This document shows, in pieces, positions 8,856 through 19,074 of a DNA stretch of 64,000 nucleotides. The notes under the pieces are model-generated. The model did not search any database. It was not told where the DNA came from and saw nothing but the letters and a program-made list of their open reading frames with translations. The stretch is from the NCBI RefSeq assembly GCF_001578775.1, contig NZ_KQ969062.1:1163510-1227509 (forward strand). Reading direction: 5' to 3'. The translations under genes were made by a program, and so were the position numbers. The DNA comes from Streptococcus cristatus (GTDB taxonomy: Bacteria; Bacillota; Bacilli; Lactobacillales; Streptococcaceae). How positions within the stretch are numbered: position 1 is the stretch's first letter; every line of letters begins with the position of its first letter.

Positions 8856-9698
8856 ATGAATAATTTTGAAATTTATAAAATGAAAAAAGCTGGCTTAACC
8901 AATCAACAGGTCTTAAATATCTTGAGATATGCAGAAAATAAAGAGGGAGAGCTATCTTTGCGAGATAAGGCCGTCGTCTCTGAGTGCCGCAATCCCGCAC
9001 TCTTTATGGAAAAGTACAAGCGACTTAATTTACCAGCTTTGAAAGAAGAGTTTGAACGATTTCTGTCCTTTTCAATCTTGGATGATGTGTATCCTTGGGA
9101 CTTATGTGAAATTTACGATGCACCGACTTTGCTATTTTATCAAGGAAATTTAAATTTGCTAGAAATGCCTAAGATAGCGGTTGTTGGCAGTCGAGACAGC
9201 AGTAAGCAGGGCAATGCTGCTGTGCAGAAAATCATCAAGGAGTTGAATAATGAACTGGTTATCGTCAGCGGACTGGCACGCGGAATTGATACCGTGGCCC
9301 ACATGGCTGCCCTGCAAAATGGTGGCCAAACTATTGCTGTCATTGGGACGGGGTTAGATGTTTTCTATCCCAAGGCCAATCAAAAGCTGCAGGCTTATAT
9401 TGGCAAAAATCATTTATTGCTGACGGAGTATGGGCCAGGTGAGCAACCTTTGAAATTCCATTTTCCAGAGCGAAATCGCATCATCGCTGGTCTCTGTCGA
9501 GGAGTCATCGTGGCGGAAGCCAAGATGCGCTCAGGCAGCCTGATTACCTGTGAGCGGGCAATGGAAGAGGGGCGGGATGTCTTTGCTATTCCGGGGTCAA
9601 TTTTAGATGGAAAATCTGACGGTTGTCATCATTTGATTCAAGAGGGTGCAAAGTGCATCACATCAGGCTCTGACGTCTTATCTGAGTTCCAATTCTAA
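8856..9698 (+). CDS. dprA: DNA processing protein DprA
   Basis: DprA loads RecA onto incoming single-stranded DNA during natural transformation. The 280 residues hold the Rossmann-like core with VVGSRDSS, SGLARGID, GTGLDVFYPKAN and the GPGEQPLKFHFPERNRIIAGL segment. It ends soon after the core, as streptococcal DprA does, without the C-terminal winged helix of some relatives. I use the ATG at 8856, six bases after GTGAGGTG, not the GTG inside the ribosome site. I see no clear com-box in front of it in this sequence. Confidence 0.95.
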   Translation: MNNFEIYKMKKAGLTNQQVLNILRYAENKEGELSLRDKAVVSECRNPALFMEKYKRLNLPALKEEFERFLSFSILDDVYPWDLCEIYDAPTLLFYQGNLNLLEMPKIAVVGSRDSSKQGNAAVQKIIKELNNELVIVSGLARGIDTVAHMAALQNGGQTIAVIGTGLDVFYPKANQKLQAYIGKNHLLLTEYGPGEQPLKFHFPERNRIIAGLCRGVIVAEAKMRSGSLITCERAMEEGRDVFAIPGSILDGKSDGCHHLIQEGAKCITSGSDVLSEFQF

Positions 9699-9728
9699 AA
9701 CAAGTTTTCCTATAGAGAATGTTGTGAG

Positions 9729-9757
9729 TTGACATCTATCAAAAAATAGTTTACACT
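9729..9757 (+). promoter_or_regulatory. Promoter of topA
   Basis: TTGACA (9729-9734), 17 bases, then TACACT (9752-9757). It lies about 35 bases before the topA start. Confidence 0.65.
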
Positions 9758-9791
9758 CTATGAGATTTATTTCTTATAGAAGGTGTCTAAT

Positions 9792-11876
9792 TTGGTAACA
9801 AAAACAAAGAAAAAGTCTACGACCAAGAAAAATCTTGTCATCGTAGAGTCGCCTGCCAAGGCAAAAACAATAGAAAAATATCTGGGACGAAACTACAAGG
9901 TTCTAGCCAGTGTCGGGCATATTCGTGACCTGAAAAAGTCCACTATGTCCATCGATTTTGAGAACAACTACGAGCCACAATACATTAATATTCGTGGTAA
10001 AGGTCCTTTGATTAATGACTTAAAAAAGGAAGCGAAGAAAGCTAAGCAAGTCTTTCTGGCAAGTGACCCGGACCGCGAAGGAGAAGCTATTTCTTGGCAT
10101 TTGGCCCACATTCTCAATCTAGATGAGAAAGAGAAAAACCGTGTCGTCTTCAATGAAATCACCAAGGATGCGGTCAGGAATGCTTTTAAAGAGCCGCGTC
10201 AGATTGATATGGATTTGGTCAATGCGCAGCAGGCTCGCCGAGTTCTAGATCGCTTGGTTGGTTACTCTATTTCCCCTATTCTTTGGAAGAAAGTCAAAAA
10301 AGGCCTGTCAGCTGGTCGGGTGCAGTCCGTTGCTCTCAAGCTGATTATTGACCGTGAAAATGAAATCAATGCCTTTAAACCAGAAGAATACTGGACAATT
10401 GACGGAACCTTCAAGAAAGGGACTCGTCAGTTTCAAGCCAGCTTTTACGGCATGAACGGCAAGAAGATGAAGCTGACTAATAACGAAGATGTCAAAGAAG
10501 TTCTGTCTCATCTTAAGGGAGATGACTTTACAGTCGACAGTGTTGAAAAGAAAGAGCGTCGACGCAATGCTCCACTGCCCTACACGACTTCCTCTATGCA
10601 GCAGGATGCTGCTAATAAGATTAATTTCCGGACTCGTAAGACCATGATGGTAGCTCAGCAGCTCTATGAGGGTATTAATATCGGCTCTGGCGTGCAAGGT
10701 CTGATTACGTATATGCGTACCGACTCGACTCGGATCAGCCCAGTAGCTCAGAATGAAGCAGCTAGCTTTATTACAGATAAATTTGGTGCTAAATATTCTA
10801 AACATGGCAGTAAGGTGAAAAATGCTTCGGGTGCCCAAGATGCCCATGAGGCCATTCGCCCTTCCAGTGTCTTCAATACACCAGAAAGCATTGCAAAATA
10901 TCTGGATAAGGATCAGCTTAAGCTCTATACGCTAATCTGGAATCGCTTTGTAGCCAGCCAAATGACAGCAGCAGTCTTTGACACCATGAATGTCAAATTA
11001 GAGCAAAACGGTGTCCAATTTGCCGCCAATGGTAGTCAGGTCAAGTTTGATGGATATTTGGCTATCTATAATGACTCTGACAAGAATAAAATGCTGCCGG
11101 ATATGGAAAAGGGTGATACCGTCAAGCGTGTCAATACCAATCCAGAACAGCACTTTACCCAGCCGCCAGCTCGCTATTCTGAAGCAACGCTCATTAAGAC
11201 TTTGGAAGAAAATGGCGTTGGTCGTCCATCTACCTATGCACCGACCATTGAAACCATTCAGAAACGCTACTATGTTAAATTGGTTTCCAAGCGCTTTGAA
11301 CCGACAGAATTGGGTGAAATAGTCAATGCGCTGATTGTCGAATTCTTCCCAGGGATCGTAAATGTGAAATTTACAGCCGAAATGGAAGCAAAACTGGATG
11401 ATGTAGAAGTTGGAAAAGAACAGTGGCAGAAGATTATTGACGAATTTTACAAACCTTTTGAAAAGGAAGTAGCTAAAGCTGAGTCTGAAATGGAAAAAAT
11501 CCAAATCAAGGATGAGCCAGCCGGTTTTGATTGTGAGGTTTGTGGCAGTCCAATGGTCATCAAGTTGGGTCGATTTGGCAAGTTCTATGCCTGCAGCAAT
11601 TTCCCAGACTGTCGTCACACTCAGGCTATCGTCAAGGAAATCGGCGTGACCTGCCCACAGTGTCAGAAAGGTCAAGTTATCGAGCGTAAGACCAAGCGAA
11701 ATCGCATTTTCTATGGCTGTGATCGTTATCCAGACTGTGATTTCACATCTTGGGACAAGCCGGTCGGACGTAACTGTCCAAAATGCGACCACTATCTAGT
11801 TGAAAAGAAAGTTCGTGGTGGCGGCAAGCAAGTGATCTGCAGTAATGGAGACTATCAAGAGGAAAAAGTGAAATAA
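9792..11876 (+). CDS. topA: DNA topoisomerase I
   Basis: TopA relaxes negative supercoils behind RNA polymerase and replication forks. The 694 residues show the TOPRIM start [17 protein letters not shown], the acidic DPDREGEAI motif, the active tyrosine Tyr307 in [10 protein letters not shown], and three C-terminal four-cysteine zinc fingers ([15 protein letters not shown] and CPKCDHYL blocks). I prefer the TTG start at 9792: GAAGGTG lies six bases upstream and the resulting [16 protein letters not shown] matches the usual streptococcal N-terminus. A GTG at 9783 in the same frame would overlap that ribosome site. Confidence 0.95.
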   Translation: MVTKTKKKSTTKKNLVIVESPAKAKTIEKYLGRNYKVLASVGHIRDLKKSTMSIDFENNYEPQYINIRGKGPLINDLKKEAKKAKQVFLASDPDREGEAISWHLAHILNLDEKEKNRVVFNEITKDAVRNAFKEPRQIDMDLVNAQQARRVLDRLVGYSISPILWKKVKKGLSAGRVQSVALKLIIDRENEINAFKPEEYWTIDGTFKKGTRQFQASFYGMNGKKMKLTNNEDVKEVLSHLKGDDFTVDSVEKKERRRNAPLPYTTSSMQQDAANKINFRTRKTMMVAQQLYEGINIGSGVQGLITYMRTDSTRISPVAQNEAASFITDKFGAKYSKHGSKVKNASGAQDAHEAIRPSSVFNTPESIAKYLDKDQLKLYTLIWNRFVASQMTAAVFDTMNVKLEQNGVQFAANGSQVKFDGYLAIYNDSDKNKMLPDMEKGDTVKRVNTNPEQHFTQPPARYSEATLIKTLEENGVGRPSTYAPTIETIQKRYYVKLVSKRFEPTELGEIVNALIVEFFPGIVNVKFTAEMEAKLDDVEVGKEQWQKIIDEFYKPFEKEVAKAESEMEKIQIKDEPAGFDCEVCGSPMVIKLGRFGKFYACSNFPDCRHTQAIVKEIGVTCPQCQKGQVIERKTKRNRIFYGCDRYPDCDFTSWDKPVGRNCPKCDHYLVEKKVRGGGKQVICSNGDYQEEKVK

Positions 11877-11917
11877 GTTGTATTGTTCAATCTATTTAAA
11901 AAAATAAGGAACAGGCT

Positions 11918-12418
11918 ATGACAGATAAATTTGCAGAGTTTCTTAAAATCGCGTCTCAACTGAACAAGATGGGAATCGTTCCATTGCTAATGGGCTCTTT
12001 GGGGCTGGAACAGGTTACTGGTCAGGACTGGCAAGCGCGTGATATCGACATTCATGTTCATGGTGATGAGCGTGGCTGGGAAGCGCCAGATGAAGAGCGT
12101 ATTTACGATATGGATAAGATTGAACCCATGATGGGGTGTCTAGGTTATCGTTTAGTCGATCTGCACGAGCATGAATTTCAAAAGGAAGATTTGTCTATTG
12201 AATTTGGAGTCATGGAAACGCTAGAGGCATTTTCAGGTGTACCAATAGCTGAACTAACTCAAAAAGAGGTTGATGGTATTGAGTTTTTACTGCCGACTGC
12301 GGAGCAATTTTTAGCAATCTACCGTGCCTCTTCCCAAGATTCTTATCGAAATGAAAATAACAATCATAAGGATTTTGCTAAGATTGCTTATTTAGAGGAG
12401 ATGTTAAAAGCAAAGTGA
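11918..12418 (+). CDS. Nucleotidyltransferase-like protein of unknown function
   Basis: A 166-residue protein. MGSLGLEQ followed by RDIDIHVHGDE (about residues 25-50) looks like the GS...DxD core of the nucleotidyltransferase superfamily, but I see no further active-site motif and cannot name a substrate. The ATG follows AAGGAACAGG. Its stop overlaps the start of the next gene (GTGA), so the two are coupled. Confidence 0.6.
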   Translation: MTDKFAEFLKIASQLNKMGIVPLLMGSLGLEQVTGQDWQARDIDIHVHGDERGWEAPDEERIYDMDKIEPMMGCLGYRLVDLHEHEFQKEDLSIEFGVMETLEAFSGVPIAELTQKEVDGIEFLLPTAEQFLAIYRASSQDSYRNENNNHKDFAKIAYLEEMLKAK

Positions 12419-13359
12419 TTAAGAAAATAATTAGTGTGCTGTTTTCTATTCTCGCATTATTTATTTTGTCAGCATGCAACAACAGAGTAAATCGTGATTT
12501 AGCTAATACAGCAATATCCAATATTCGTTCCGTAGTAGAAGCTGCAGGGTTAGAAGCAGAAGGATACTCGACAGCTGATACCTTTGGTTATCAGGGATCT
12601 CCAATTTACATTAAAGGAACGAAACAATTTGTTGATGTCTATGTGGATTTTGAAAAAGATTATGTTGAGAGCACTCCAGTCCTTAAATACAATCCGAGGC
12701 TTAAAGAAGTTGAAAAGAAAAAATTCTTTGGTTTTTCCAAGAAAACAGTCTACCGTTTAGAAATGGAGTATGTTTCTGAAGATGACAATTATGATAGACT
12801 TGATGAAGCTTACAATAAGTTACTTCAAAGTGGTAGCTTGACTTCAACATATTTAAGCGATGATGCGATTAGGAAACTTTATATTAAAAACTCAGTTGAA
12901 TTGGACTACTTTAACTCGATTTATTCTTTGGTTCCGAAAGAAGAATATAGTGGCAATCCTAAAGCACGTCTTGAAGAGAGAGAAAAAAGAGAGACAATTT
13001 TGAAGACGGATGTAGAAGAACTAATTCCGTTAATCGAGGATTTAGACCCAAGTGGAGTCAATAATCTCGATGAAGAAACGTTTGTTCGAAATCAAGATAT
13101 ACTCTTAAAAAGAGTTGTTGATAATCGTTCGACCTTTAGTATCCACATACACACTGATATAGAACAGGTACGAAAACAAAATCTCCAAGTAACTAATGAA
13201 AATATTGACAATTGGACAGACTCTGATTTCCAATATTTACTTGCTCAAATAGTTGAAATTGAAAAACTACCTAGGAATACAGAAGTAGGATTTGGTATAA
13301 GTTACGAAGACAATAGTCATCTGTATGCTTATAAGACATTCAGTTTTAATAAAGAATAA
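12415..13359 (+). CDS. Putative lipoprotein, unknown function
   Basis: A 314-residue protein with a lipoprotein signal peptide: positive start MIKK, hydrophobic stretch, and lipobox LSAC with the lipid-bearing Cys21. The rest is charged and has no motif that I recognise. It should be anchored on the outer face of the membrane. It starts with GTG overlapping the stop of the upstream gene and depends on that gene for its transcript. Confidence 0.7.
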   Translation: MIKKIISVLFSILALFILSACNNRVNRDLANTAISNIRSVVEAAGLEAEGYSTADTFGYQGSPIYIKGTKQFVDVYVDFEKDYVESTPVLKYNPRLKEVEKKKFFGFSKKTVYRLEMEYVSEDDNYDRLDEAYNKLLQSGSLTSTYLSDDAIRKLYIKNSVELDYFNSIYSLVPKEEYSGNPKARLEEREKRETILKTDVEELIPLIEDLDPSGVNNLDEETFVRNQDILLKRVVDNRSTFSIHIHTDIEQVRKQNLQVTNENIDNWTDSDFQYLLAQIVEIEKLPRNTEVGFGISYEDNSHLYAYKTFSFNKE

Positions 13360-13363
13360 TTTT

Positions 13364-13419
13364 GGAAAGACTTTCAGGAATCCTCCTGTCTGTCTTTTTT
13401 ACTATCTTTTTGTTATAAT
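13364..13419 (+). promoter_or_regulatory. Terminator of the lipoprotein gene followed by the trmFO promoter
   Basis: An imperfect hairpin (AAAGACTTTCAGGA against TCCTCCTGTCTGTCTTTTT, 13364-13401) ends in Ts. Directly after it comes TGTTATAAT, an extended -10 box with TATAAT at 13414-13419. The trmFO start is 40 bases further on. Confidence 0.6.
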
Positions 13420-13459
13420 GGTCAGAGTGAAAATTTAGAAATATCCAAGGGAGAGTATC

Positions 13460-14794
13460 ATGTCATCATCCTATATCATTGTTATCGGTGCTGGTCTTGC
13501 TGGCAGCGAAGCGGCTTACCAGATCGCTAAGCGTGGAATTCCCGTCAAACTTTATGAAATGCGAGGTGTCAAGTCGACACCTCAACACAAAACTTCGAAC
13601 TTTGCAGAACTGGTCTGCTCTAACTCCCTGCGAGGAGATGCCTTGACCAATGCAGTCGGCCTACTCAAAGAAGAAATGCGGCGGCTGGACTCGATCATTT
13701 TAAGAGCTGCAGAAGCGACTCGGGTACCGGCTGGTGGCGCTCTAGCGGTTGATAGAGAAGGCTTCTCGCAGATGGTGACGGAGCAAGTGACCAATCATCC
13801 ATTGATTGAAGTTATTCGTGAGGAAATCACTGAAATTCCAGAGGATGCCATCACAGTCATTGCGACGGGACCCCTGACCAGCGATGCTTTGGCCGAAAAA
13901 ATCCACGCGCTCAATGGCGGCGACGGCTTTTATTTCTACGATGCAGCAGCGCCTATTATCGATGTCAATACCATCGATATGACTAAGGTCTATCTCAAAT
14001 CTCGTTATGACAAAGGCGAGGCTGCCTATCTCAACGCTCCCATGACCAAACAAGAATTTATGGATTTCCATGAGGCTTTGGTCAATGCCGAAGAAGCACC
14101 GCTCAATTCCTTTGAGAAGGAAAAATACTTTGAAGGCTGCATGCCTATTGAAGTTATGGCCAAACGTGGCATTAAAACCATGCTTTATGGACCGATGAAG
14201 CCGGTTGGCTTGGAATACCCAGATGACTACCAAGGCCCTCGCGACAGAGACTTTAAGATGCCATACGCTGTGGTGCAGCTTCGTCAGGACAATGCAGCGG
14301 GCAGTCTTTACAATATTGTCGGTTTCCAAACTCATCTCAAATGGGGCGAGCAAAAACGAGTCTTTCAGATGATTCCAGGTCTTGAGAATGCAGAATTTGT
14401 CCGCTATGGTGTCATGCACCGTAACTCCTATATGGACTCTCCAAATCTGCTGGAACAGACTTTCCGCTCTAAGAAACAGCCAAATCTTTTCTTTGCAGGT
14501 CAAATGACAGGCGTTGAAGGCTATGTTGAGTCAGCGGCTTCTGGTCTAGTTGCTGGTATCAATGCCGCTCGACTCTTCAATGGAGAAGAAGCACTTGTTT
14601 TTCCAGAAACAACGGCTATCGGCAGTCTGCCACATTATATCACTCACGCTGATAGCAAGCACTTCCAACCGATGAATGTCAATTTCGGTATTATCAAAGA
14701 GCTAGATGGCCCTCGGATTCGTGATAAGAAAGAGCGCTATGAGAAGATCGCTGAGCGTGCCTTGCAGGATTTACAGCCTTATTTGGATAAATAA
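13460..14794 (+). CDS. trmFO: Methylenetetrahydrofolate-tRNA-(uracil-5-)-methyltransferase TrmFO
   Basis: TrmFO makes m5U54 in the T loop of tRNA using methylene-THF and FAD. The 444 residues are full length. The N-terminus is the FAD-binding [17 protein letters not shown], followed by the family motifs [16 protein letters not shown] and, near the C-terminus, [19 protein letters not shown]. The ATG follows AAGGGAGAG. Confidence 0.97.
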   Translation: MSSSYIIVIGAGLAGSEAAYQIAKRGIPVKLYEMRGVKSTPQHKTSNFAELVCSNSLRGDALTNAVGLLKEEMRRLDSIILRAAEATRVPAGGALAVDREGFSQMVTEQVTNHPLIEVIREEITEIPEDAITVIATGPLTSDALAEKIHALNGGDGFYFYDAAAPIIDVNTIDMTKVYLKSRYDKGEAAYLNAPMTKQEFMDFHEALVNAEEAPLNSFEKEKYFEGCMPIEVMAKRGIKTMLYGPMKPVGLEYPDDYQGPRDRDFKMPYAVVQLRQDNAAGSLYNIVGFQTHLKWGEQKRVFQMIPGLENAEFVRYGVMHRNSYMDSPNLLEQTFRSKKQPNLFFAGQMTGVEGYVESAASGLVAGINAARLFNGEEALVFPETTAIGSLPHYITHADSKHFQPMNVNFGIIKELDGPRIRDKKERYEKIAERALQDLQPYLDK

Positions 14795-14826
14795 TCTATT
14801 TTCTATCATTATCTAATAAAAATCAA

Positions 14827-14855
14827 TAAAAAGTTAGGAATTTCCTAACTTTTTT
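14827..14855 (+). terminator. Terminator after trmFO
   Basis: AAAAAGTTAGGA pairs with TCCTAACTTTTT around a two-to-three base loop and runs into Ts. A TATAAT at 14869-14874 just after it is the likely -10 box of the next gene. Confidence 0.85.
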
Positions 14856-14909
14856 GCTTAATTTGTGATATAATAAATAAAAATTTTGAAAATAGAAAGT
14901 TTTCTGAAA

Positions 14910-15734
14910 ATGAATAAATCCTATTTCTATCTTGATATGAAAACCCATGAGTTGGTGGTTCCTTACACCAAGCAAAAGCGGCGCGTTCGAGTGCTGCTTC
15001 CTAAAAACTATGAAGAAGATACTGAAAAGACCTATCCTGTCGTTTATTTTCACGATGGCCAAAATGTCCTTTACAGCAAGGAGTCTTTCAGTGGGCATTC
15101 TTGGAAAGTGATTCCAACAATCAAGCGCAATCCCGATATTGAAAAAATGGTAGTCGTGGCCATTGACAATGATGGGCCGCGTCGGATGAATGAATATTCA
15201 GCTTGGAAGTTCCAAGAATCCAATATTCCTGGCATGCAATTTGGTGGTAAGGGCACAGAGTACGCTGAGTTCGTCATGGATGTCGTCAAACCTTTCATCG
15301 ACGAAAACTATCGGACTAAAGCTGACCGCCAGCATACAGCTATGATTGGTTCTTCATTGGGTGGTAATATTACCCAGTTTATCGGGATTGAATATCAGGA
15401 TCAGGTCGGCTGTCTAGGTGTTTTTTCATCGGCCAACTGGCTCCACCAAGAAGCTTTTGACCGCTACATAGAGCGTCAGAAGTTACATCCAGACCAGCGA
15501 GTTTTCATCTATGTTGGCACGGAGGAAGCTGATGATACAGATAAGACCCTCATGGCAGGCAATATCAAACAAGCCTATATTGATTCTTCACTCAGTTATT
15601 ACCGTCAGCTGATTGCTGCTGGTGTGGGGCTGGACAATTTGCACATTAAAATCCAGTCAGGAGCGATTCACAATGAAGTGGATTGGGCGGAAAATCTACC
15701 TGACTGTTTCCGCTTTATCAGTGAAAAGTGGTAG
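14910..15734 (+). CDS. Esterase family alpha/beta hydrolase
   Basis: A 274-residue esterase D/enterochelin-esterase-like protein. It has YFHDGQNVL near residues 44-52, the nucleophile motif GSSLGG (IGSSLGGN) in mid-protein, and a late His in AIHNEVDW. I prefer ATG 14910 (MNKSYFYLDMK) to the upstream TTG, though its ribosome site is weak. A second esterase and an ATP-grasp enzyme follow at 26-28 bases, so this is one operon. The ester substrate is unknown. Confidence 0.75.
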   Translation: MNKSYFYLDMKTHELVVPYTKQKRRVRVLLPKNYEEDTEKTYPVVYFHDGQNVLYSKESFSGHSWKVIPTIKRNPDIEKMVVVAIDNDGPRRMNEYSAWKFQESNIPGMQFGGKGTEYAEFVMDVVKPFIDENYRTKADRQHTAMIGSSLGGNITQFIGIEYQDQVGCLGVFSSANWLHQEAFDRYIERQKLHPDQRVFIYVGTEEADDTDKTLMAGNIKQAYIDSSLSYYRQLIAAGVGLDNLHIKIQSGAIHNEVDWAENLPDCFRFISEKW

Positions 15735-15760
15735 GAAAAGAAGCTAAAAGGAGAAAACAA

Positions 15761-16501
15761 ATGCATGTAGAATTTTTAAGTCATTGGAGCGGTCATCTGA
15801 ACCGTGAAATGTATGTCAATCGTTACGGTCATGCTGGTATTCCAGTGGTAGTATTTGCCTCGTCAGGCGGTTCTCACAATGAATATGCTGATTTCGGCAT
15901 GATTGAATCCTGCTCTTGGTTCATCGAGACAGGGAAGGTGCAATTTTTTACCTTGAGTAGCGTCGATAGCGAAAGCTGGCTGGCAGACTGGAAACATCCC
16001 CATGACCGCGCTGAGATGCACCGTGCTTATGAGCGTTATGTTATTGAAGAGGCGATTCCTTTTATCAAACACAAGACGGGCTGGTTTGATCCAATGATGA
16101 CGACAGGTTGCTCTATGGGCGCTTATCATGCTGTCAATTTCTTCCTCCAACATCCAGATGTTTTCAATAAAGTAATCGCCCTCAGTGGTGTCTACGATGC
16201 ACGTTTCTTTGTCGGTAACAATTTGAACGACGAAGCCATTTATCAAAACTCACCAGCTGACTATATTTGGAACCAAAATGATGGTTGGTTTATTGACCGC
16301 TATCGGCAGGCTGATATTATTGTTTGTACCGGTTTGGGCGACTGGGAGCAGGATGGCCTTCCTTCATTTTACACACTGAAAGAAGCCTGCGAGCACAAAA
16401 ATATTCCAGCTTGGTTTGCTGAATGGGGTCACGATGTGTCTCATGATTGGATTTGGTGGCGCAAGCAGATGCCTTATTTCTTGAGCCAGTTAAATCTCTA
16501 A
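15761..16501 (+). CDS. Second esterase family protein
   Basis: A 246-residue esterase-like hydrolase with the nucleophile motif GCSMGAYHAVNF, GVYDARFF after it, and a C-terminal GHDVSHDWIWW with the probable catalytic His. The ATG at 15761 has AAAGGAG in front; an upstream GTG in the same frame would overlap the previous gene. Its pairing with another esterase and an ATP-grasp ligase suggests a conserved small-molecule pathway that I cannot identify. Confidence 0.75.
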   Translation: MHVEFLSHWSGHLNREMYVNRYGHAGIPVVVFASSGGSHNEYADFGMIESCSWFIETGKVQFFTLSSVDSESWLADWKHPHDRAEMHRAYERYVIEEAIPFIKHKTGWFDPMMTTGCSMGAYHAVNFFLQHPDVFNKVIALSGVYDARFFVGNNLNDEAIYQNSPADYIWNQNDGWFIDRYRQADIIVCTGLGDWEQDGLPSFYTLKEACEHKNIPAWFAEWGHDVSHDWIWWRKQMPYFLSQLNL

Positions 16502-16528
16502 AATGTTAAGTAGAAAGGAAGTTTTACT

Positions 16529-17695
16529 ATGAATTATATTGTTATTTCACCTTATTATCCAGAAAATTTCCAGCAGTTTACGATTGAGCTGGCTAACAAA
16601 GGTATTACGGTGCTTGGTATCGGACAGGAGCCTTATGAACAGTTAGGACCAGGTCTCCAGAACGCTTTGACAGAGTATTTCCGTGTTGACAATTTGGAAA
16701 ATCTGGATGAAGTTAAACGAGCGGTAGCATTCCTTTTCTACAAACATGGACCGATTGACCGCATTGAATCCCATAATGAATACTGGCTGGAGCAAGATGC
16801 CCAGTTACGGGAACAATTTAACGTTTTTGGAGCCAAGCCGGATGACCTGAAAAAGACCAAGTTCAAGTCTGAAATGAAGAAACTCTTCCAGAAAGCTGGT
16901 GTGCCAGTCGTTCCAGGTCAGGTTGTCAAAAAACTATCGGATGTGGAACAGGCAGTCAAAAAAATCGGCCTTCCTCTGATTGCTAAACCAGACAACGGGG
17001 TAGGAGCTGCAGCCACATTTAAGATTGAAACAGCTGCGGATGTTGAACATTTTAAGGCTGAGTGGGATCAGGAGACCGTCTATTTCTTTGAAAAATTTGT
17101 GACTTCTAGTGAGATCTGCACATTTGATGGACTGATTGATTCCGAGGGGAATATTGTCTTTTCAACAACTTTTGATTACGCCTACACACCGCTAGACCTC
17201 ATGCTTTATAAAATGGATAATTCTTACTATGTCCTCAAGGAGATGGATCCAAAACTTCGTGCTTATGGAGAAGCCATCGTCCAAGCATTTGGCATGAAAG
17301 AGCGCTTTTTCCATATCGAATTTTTCCGCAAAGACGATGATTACATAGCTATCGAATACAATAATCGTCCAGCAGGTGGTTTTACCATCGATGTTTATAA
17401 TTACGCTCATTCGATTGATCTCTATCGTGGATACGCGAATATTGTTGCGGGTGAGTCCTTCCCTGAGTCGGACATGGAGCCGTTATTCTGCTTGGCAACG
17501 TCTCGTCGCGCAAGCTCACATTATGCCTATTCAGAGGCAGAGTTGGTAGAGAAATATCGAGATAACTTTAAAGTCAAAAAAGACATGCCAGCGGCCTTTG
17601 CTGAGTTGCAAGGAGACTACCTCTACATGCTGACCACTCCAAGTCGGGAGCAGATGGAAGAGATGATTGCGGACTTTGGAAAGAAAGCAGAATAA
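16529..17695 (+). CDS. ATP-grasp domain protein
   Basis: A 388-residue ATP-grasp ligase-like protein. It has an N-terminal Rossmann-like preATP-grasp part, then LIAKPDNGVGAAATFKIE (near residues 149-166), a central nucleotide-binding segment, and IEYNNRPAGGFTIDVYNYA with metal-binding residues. Members join an acid to an amine or thiol using ATP. It is the last gene of the esterase operon; AGAAAGGAAG precedes the ATG. Confidence 0.75.
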   Translation: MNYIVISPYYPENFQQFTIELANKGITVLGIGQEPYEQLGPGLQNALTEYFRVDNLENLDEVKRAVAFLFYKHGPIDRIESHNEYWLEQDAQLREQFNVFGAKPDDLKKTKFKSEMKKLFQKAGVPVVPGQVVKKLSDVEQAVKKIGLPLIAKPDNGVGAAATFKIETAADVEHFKAEWDQETVYFFEKFVTSSEICTFDGLIDSEGNIVFSTTFDYAYTPLDLMLYKMDNSYYVLKEMDPKLRAYGEAIVQAFGMKERFFHIEFFRKDDDYIAIEYNNRPAGGFTIDVYNYAHSIDLYRGYANIVAGESFPESDMEPLFCLATSRRASSHYAYSEAELVEKYRDNFKVKKDMPAAFAELQGDYLYMLTTPSREQMEEMIADFGKKAE

Positions 17696-17851
17696 TTTTT
17701 TATAGCAAATAGTTCTCTTACAGCGGTGAACATCTAGTCAGCATATTTAATAGTGTTGCGGAAATAGAATGATAAGATAGTTTTGAATCTATTGAACCAT
17801 TCAAAAAATCTAAGAATGATAGTTTGTGAAATATTTATTTTTGATTTATCA

Positions 17852-17884
17852 ATCAGCGTATCCATGCGATATGCTGATTTTTCT
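17852..17884 (+). terminator. Terminator after the ATP-grasp gene
   Basis: ATCAGCGTAT (17852-17861) and ATATGCTGAT (17869-17878) form a hairpin with one G-U pair, followed by TTTTTC. The rest of 17696-17850 holds no gene that I can see. Confidence 0.75.
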
Positions 17885-17909
17885 TTGTGAAAAAATTTGA
17901 GCAAAAACT

Positions 17910-17938
17910 TTGACAGTGCTTTCAATATTCGCTAGAAT
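17910..17938 (+). promoter_or_regulatory. Promoter of the aco operon with overlapping cre-like site
   Basis: TTGACA (17910-17915), 17 bases, TAGAAT (17933-17938). The bases TTGACAGTGCTTTCAA starting at 17910 fit the CcpA cre consensus WTGNNARCGNWWWCAW with one mismatch, which would put the repressor over the -35 box. A transcript leader of about 140 bases follows; it contains short inverted repeats but no recognised riboswitch. Confidence 0.65.
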
Positions 17939-18086
17939 AGAAGAGAAATAAATAATGCTTATACCCTGTATCATTCGGAATGATAGGACAGTTAGAGCGC
18001 TTGGAATATTCATGTGTCCTAGTACAACTTAAACAGTTGCAGCTGCCTGTACACACGATTGAATGGGGTTTTAGAAAGGCACAGAA

Positions 18087-19055
18087 ATGGCAACTTTAGA
18101 TAAATCTCTCTTATTAGAGATGTTTCGTAAGATGGAAGAAATCCGTCGTATGGACTTAAAAATTGCACAACTTGTAAAAAAAGGGAAAGTTCCAGGCATG
18201 ACTCACTTTTCAGTGGGTGAGGAAGCGGCCAACGTTGGTGCAATGTTAGCTTTGAATCCGGATGATTTAATCACTTCTAATCACCGTGGACATGGTCAAG
18301 CCATTGCCAAAGGCATTGACCTAAATGGTATGATGGCCGAGATCCTTGGTAAGTACAATGGTACTTGTAAAGGGAAAGGCGGCTCTATGCATATTGCCGA
18401 TCTGGATGCTGGAAACCTTGGTGCTAATGGTATCGTAGGTGGCGGTATGGGAATCGCTGTTGGTGCGGCTCTTACTCAGCAAATGCAGAAGACAGGCAAG
18501 ATTGTTGTCTGCTTCTTTGGTGACGGTGCGACCAACGAAGGTGTTTTCCACGAAGCAGTGAACATGGCTTCTATCTGGAATCTGCCAGTTATTTTCTACT
18601 GCATCAATAATGGCTATGGAATCTCTGCGGATATCAAGAAAATGACCAATGTAAAACATATCCATCAACGTAGCGCTGCATATGGAATACCAGGCATGTT
18701 CATCGAAGATGGAAATAATGTTCTGGATGTCTATAAAGGCTTCCAAAAGGCTGTCGAGCATGTTCGCAGTGGTAAAGGACCAGTCTTGATCGAAAGTGTA
18801 ACCTATCGTTGGTTAGGACATTCATCTTCTGATCCGGGTAAATACCGTACTCGTGAAGAAGTGGAAGAATGGAAGAAGAAAGATCCAATCGAAAATCTTC
18901 GCAACCACTTGCTAGAAAATGACATTGCAAGCGCGGAGGAGCTAGAAGCTATTCAAACTAGTGTCAAAGAAGCGGTAGAAGCATCTGTCAAGTTTGCAGA
19001 AGAAAGCCCATTCCCACCGCTTGAATCTGCTTTTGAAGATATTTACGCAGACTAA
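18087..19055 (+). CDS. acoA: Thiamine-dependent dehydrogenase E1 alpha (acetoin/pyruvate type)
   Basis: E1 alpha of a 2-oxo acid or acetoin dehydrogenase complex, 322 residues. The thiamine diphosphate motif GDGATNEGVFHEAVNMA is near residue 150, with FYCINN closing it, and the phosphorylation-loop-like YRWLGHSSSDPGKYR is near 250-262. With E1 beta it decarboxylates acetoin or pyruvate and loads the two-carbon unit onto lipoyl. The order E1a-E1b-E2-E3-lplA matches other streptococci. Whether acetoin or pyruvate is the main substrate is not decidable from sequence. Confidence 0.9.
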   Translation: MATLDKSLLLEMFRKMEEIRRMDLKIAQLVKKGKVPGMTHFSVGEEAANVGAMLALNPDDLITSNHRGHGQAIAKGIDLNGMMAEILGKYNGTCKGKGGSMHIADLDAGNLGANGIVGGGMGIAVGAALTQQMQKTGKIVVCFFGDGATNEGVFHEAVNMASIWNLPVIFYCINNGYGISADIKKMTNVKHIHQRSAAYGIPGMFIEDGNNVLDVYKGFQKAVEHVRSGKGPVLIESVTYRWLGHSSSDPGKYRTREEVEEWKKKDPIENLRNHLLENDIASAEELEAIQTSVKEAVEASVKFAEESPFPPLESAFEDIYAD

Positions 19056-19074
19056 AGAGAGGAGAAAAAAGAAA

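Noticed and set aside
10308-11792. Long minus-strand open frames inside topA
   Set aside because: They are antisense shadows of a well-conserved gene.
17939-18086. A riboswitch in the aco leader
   Set aside because: Short inverted repeats are present but no known aptamer core, such as a TPP riboswitch, can be recognised.
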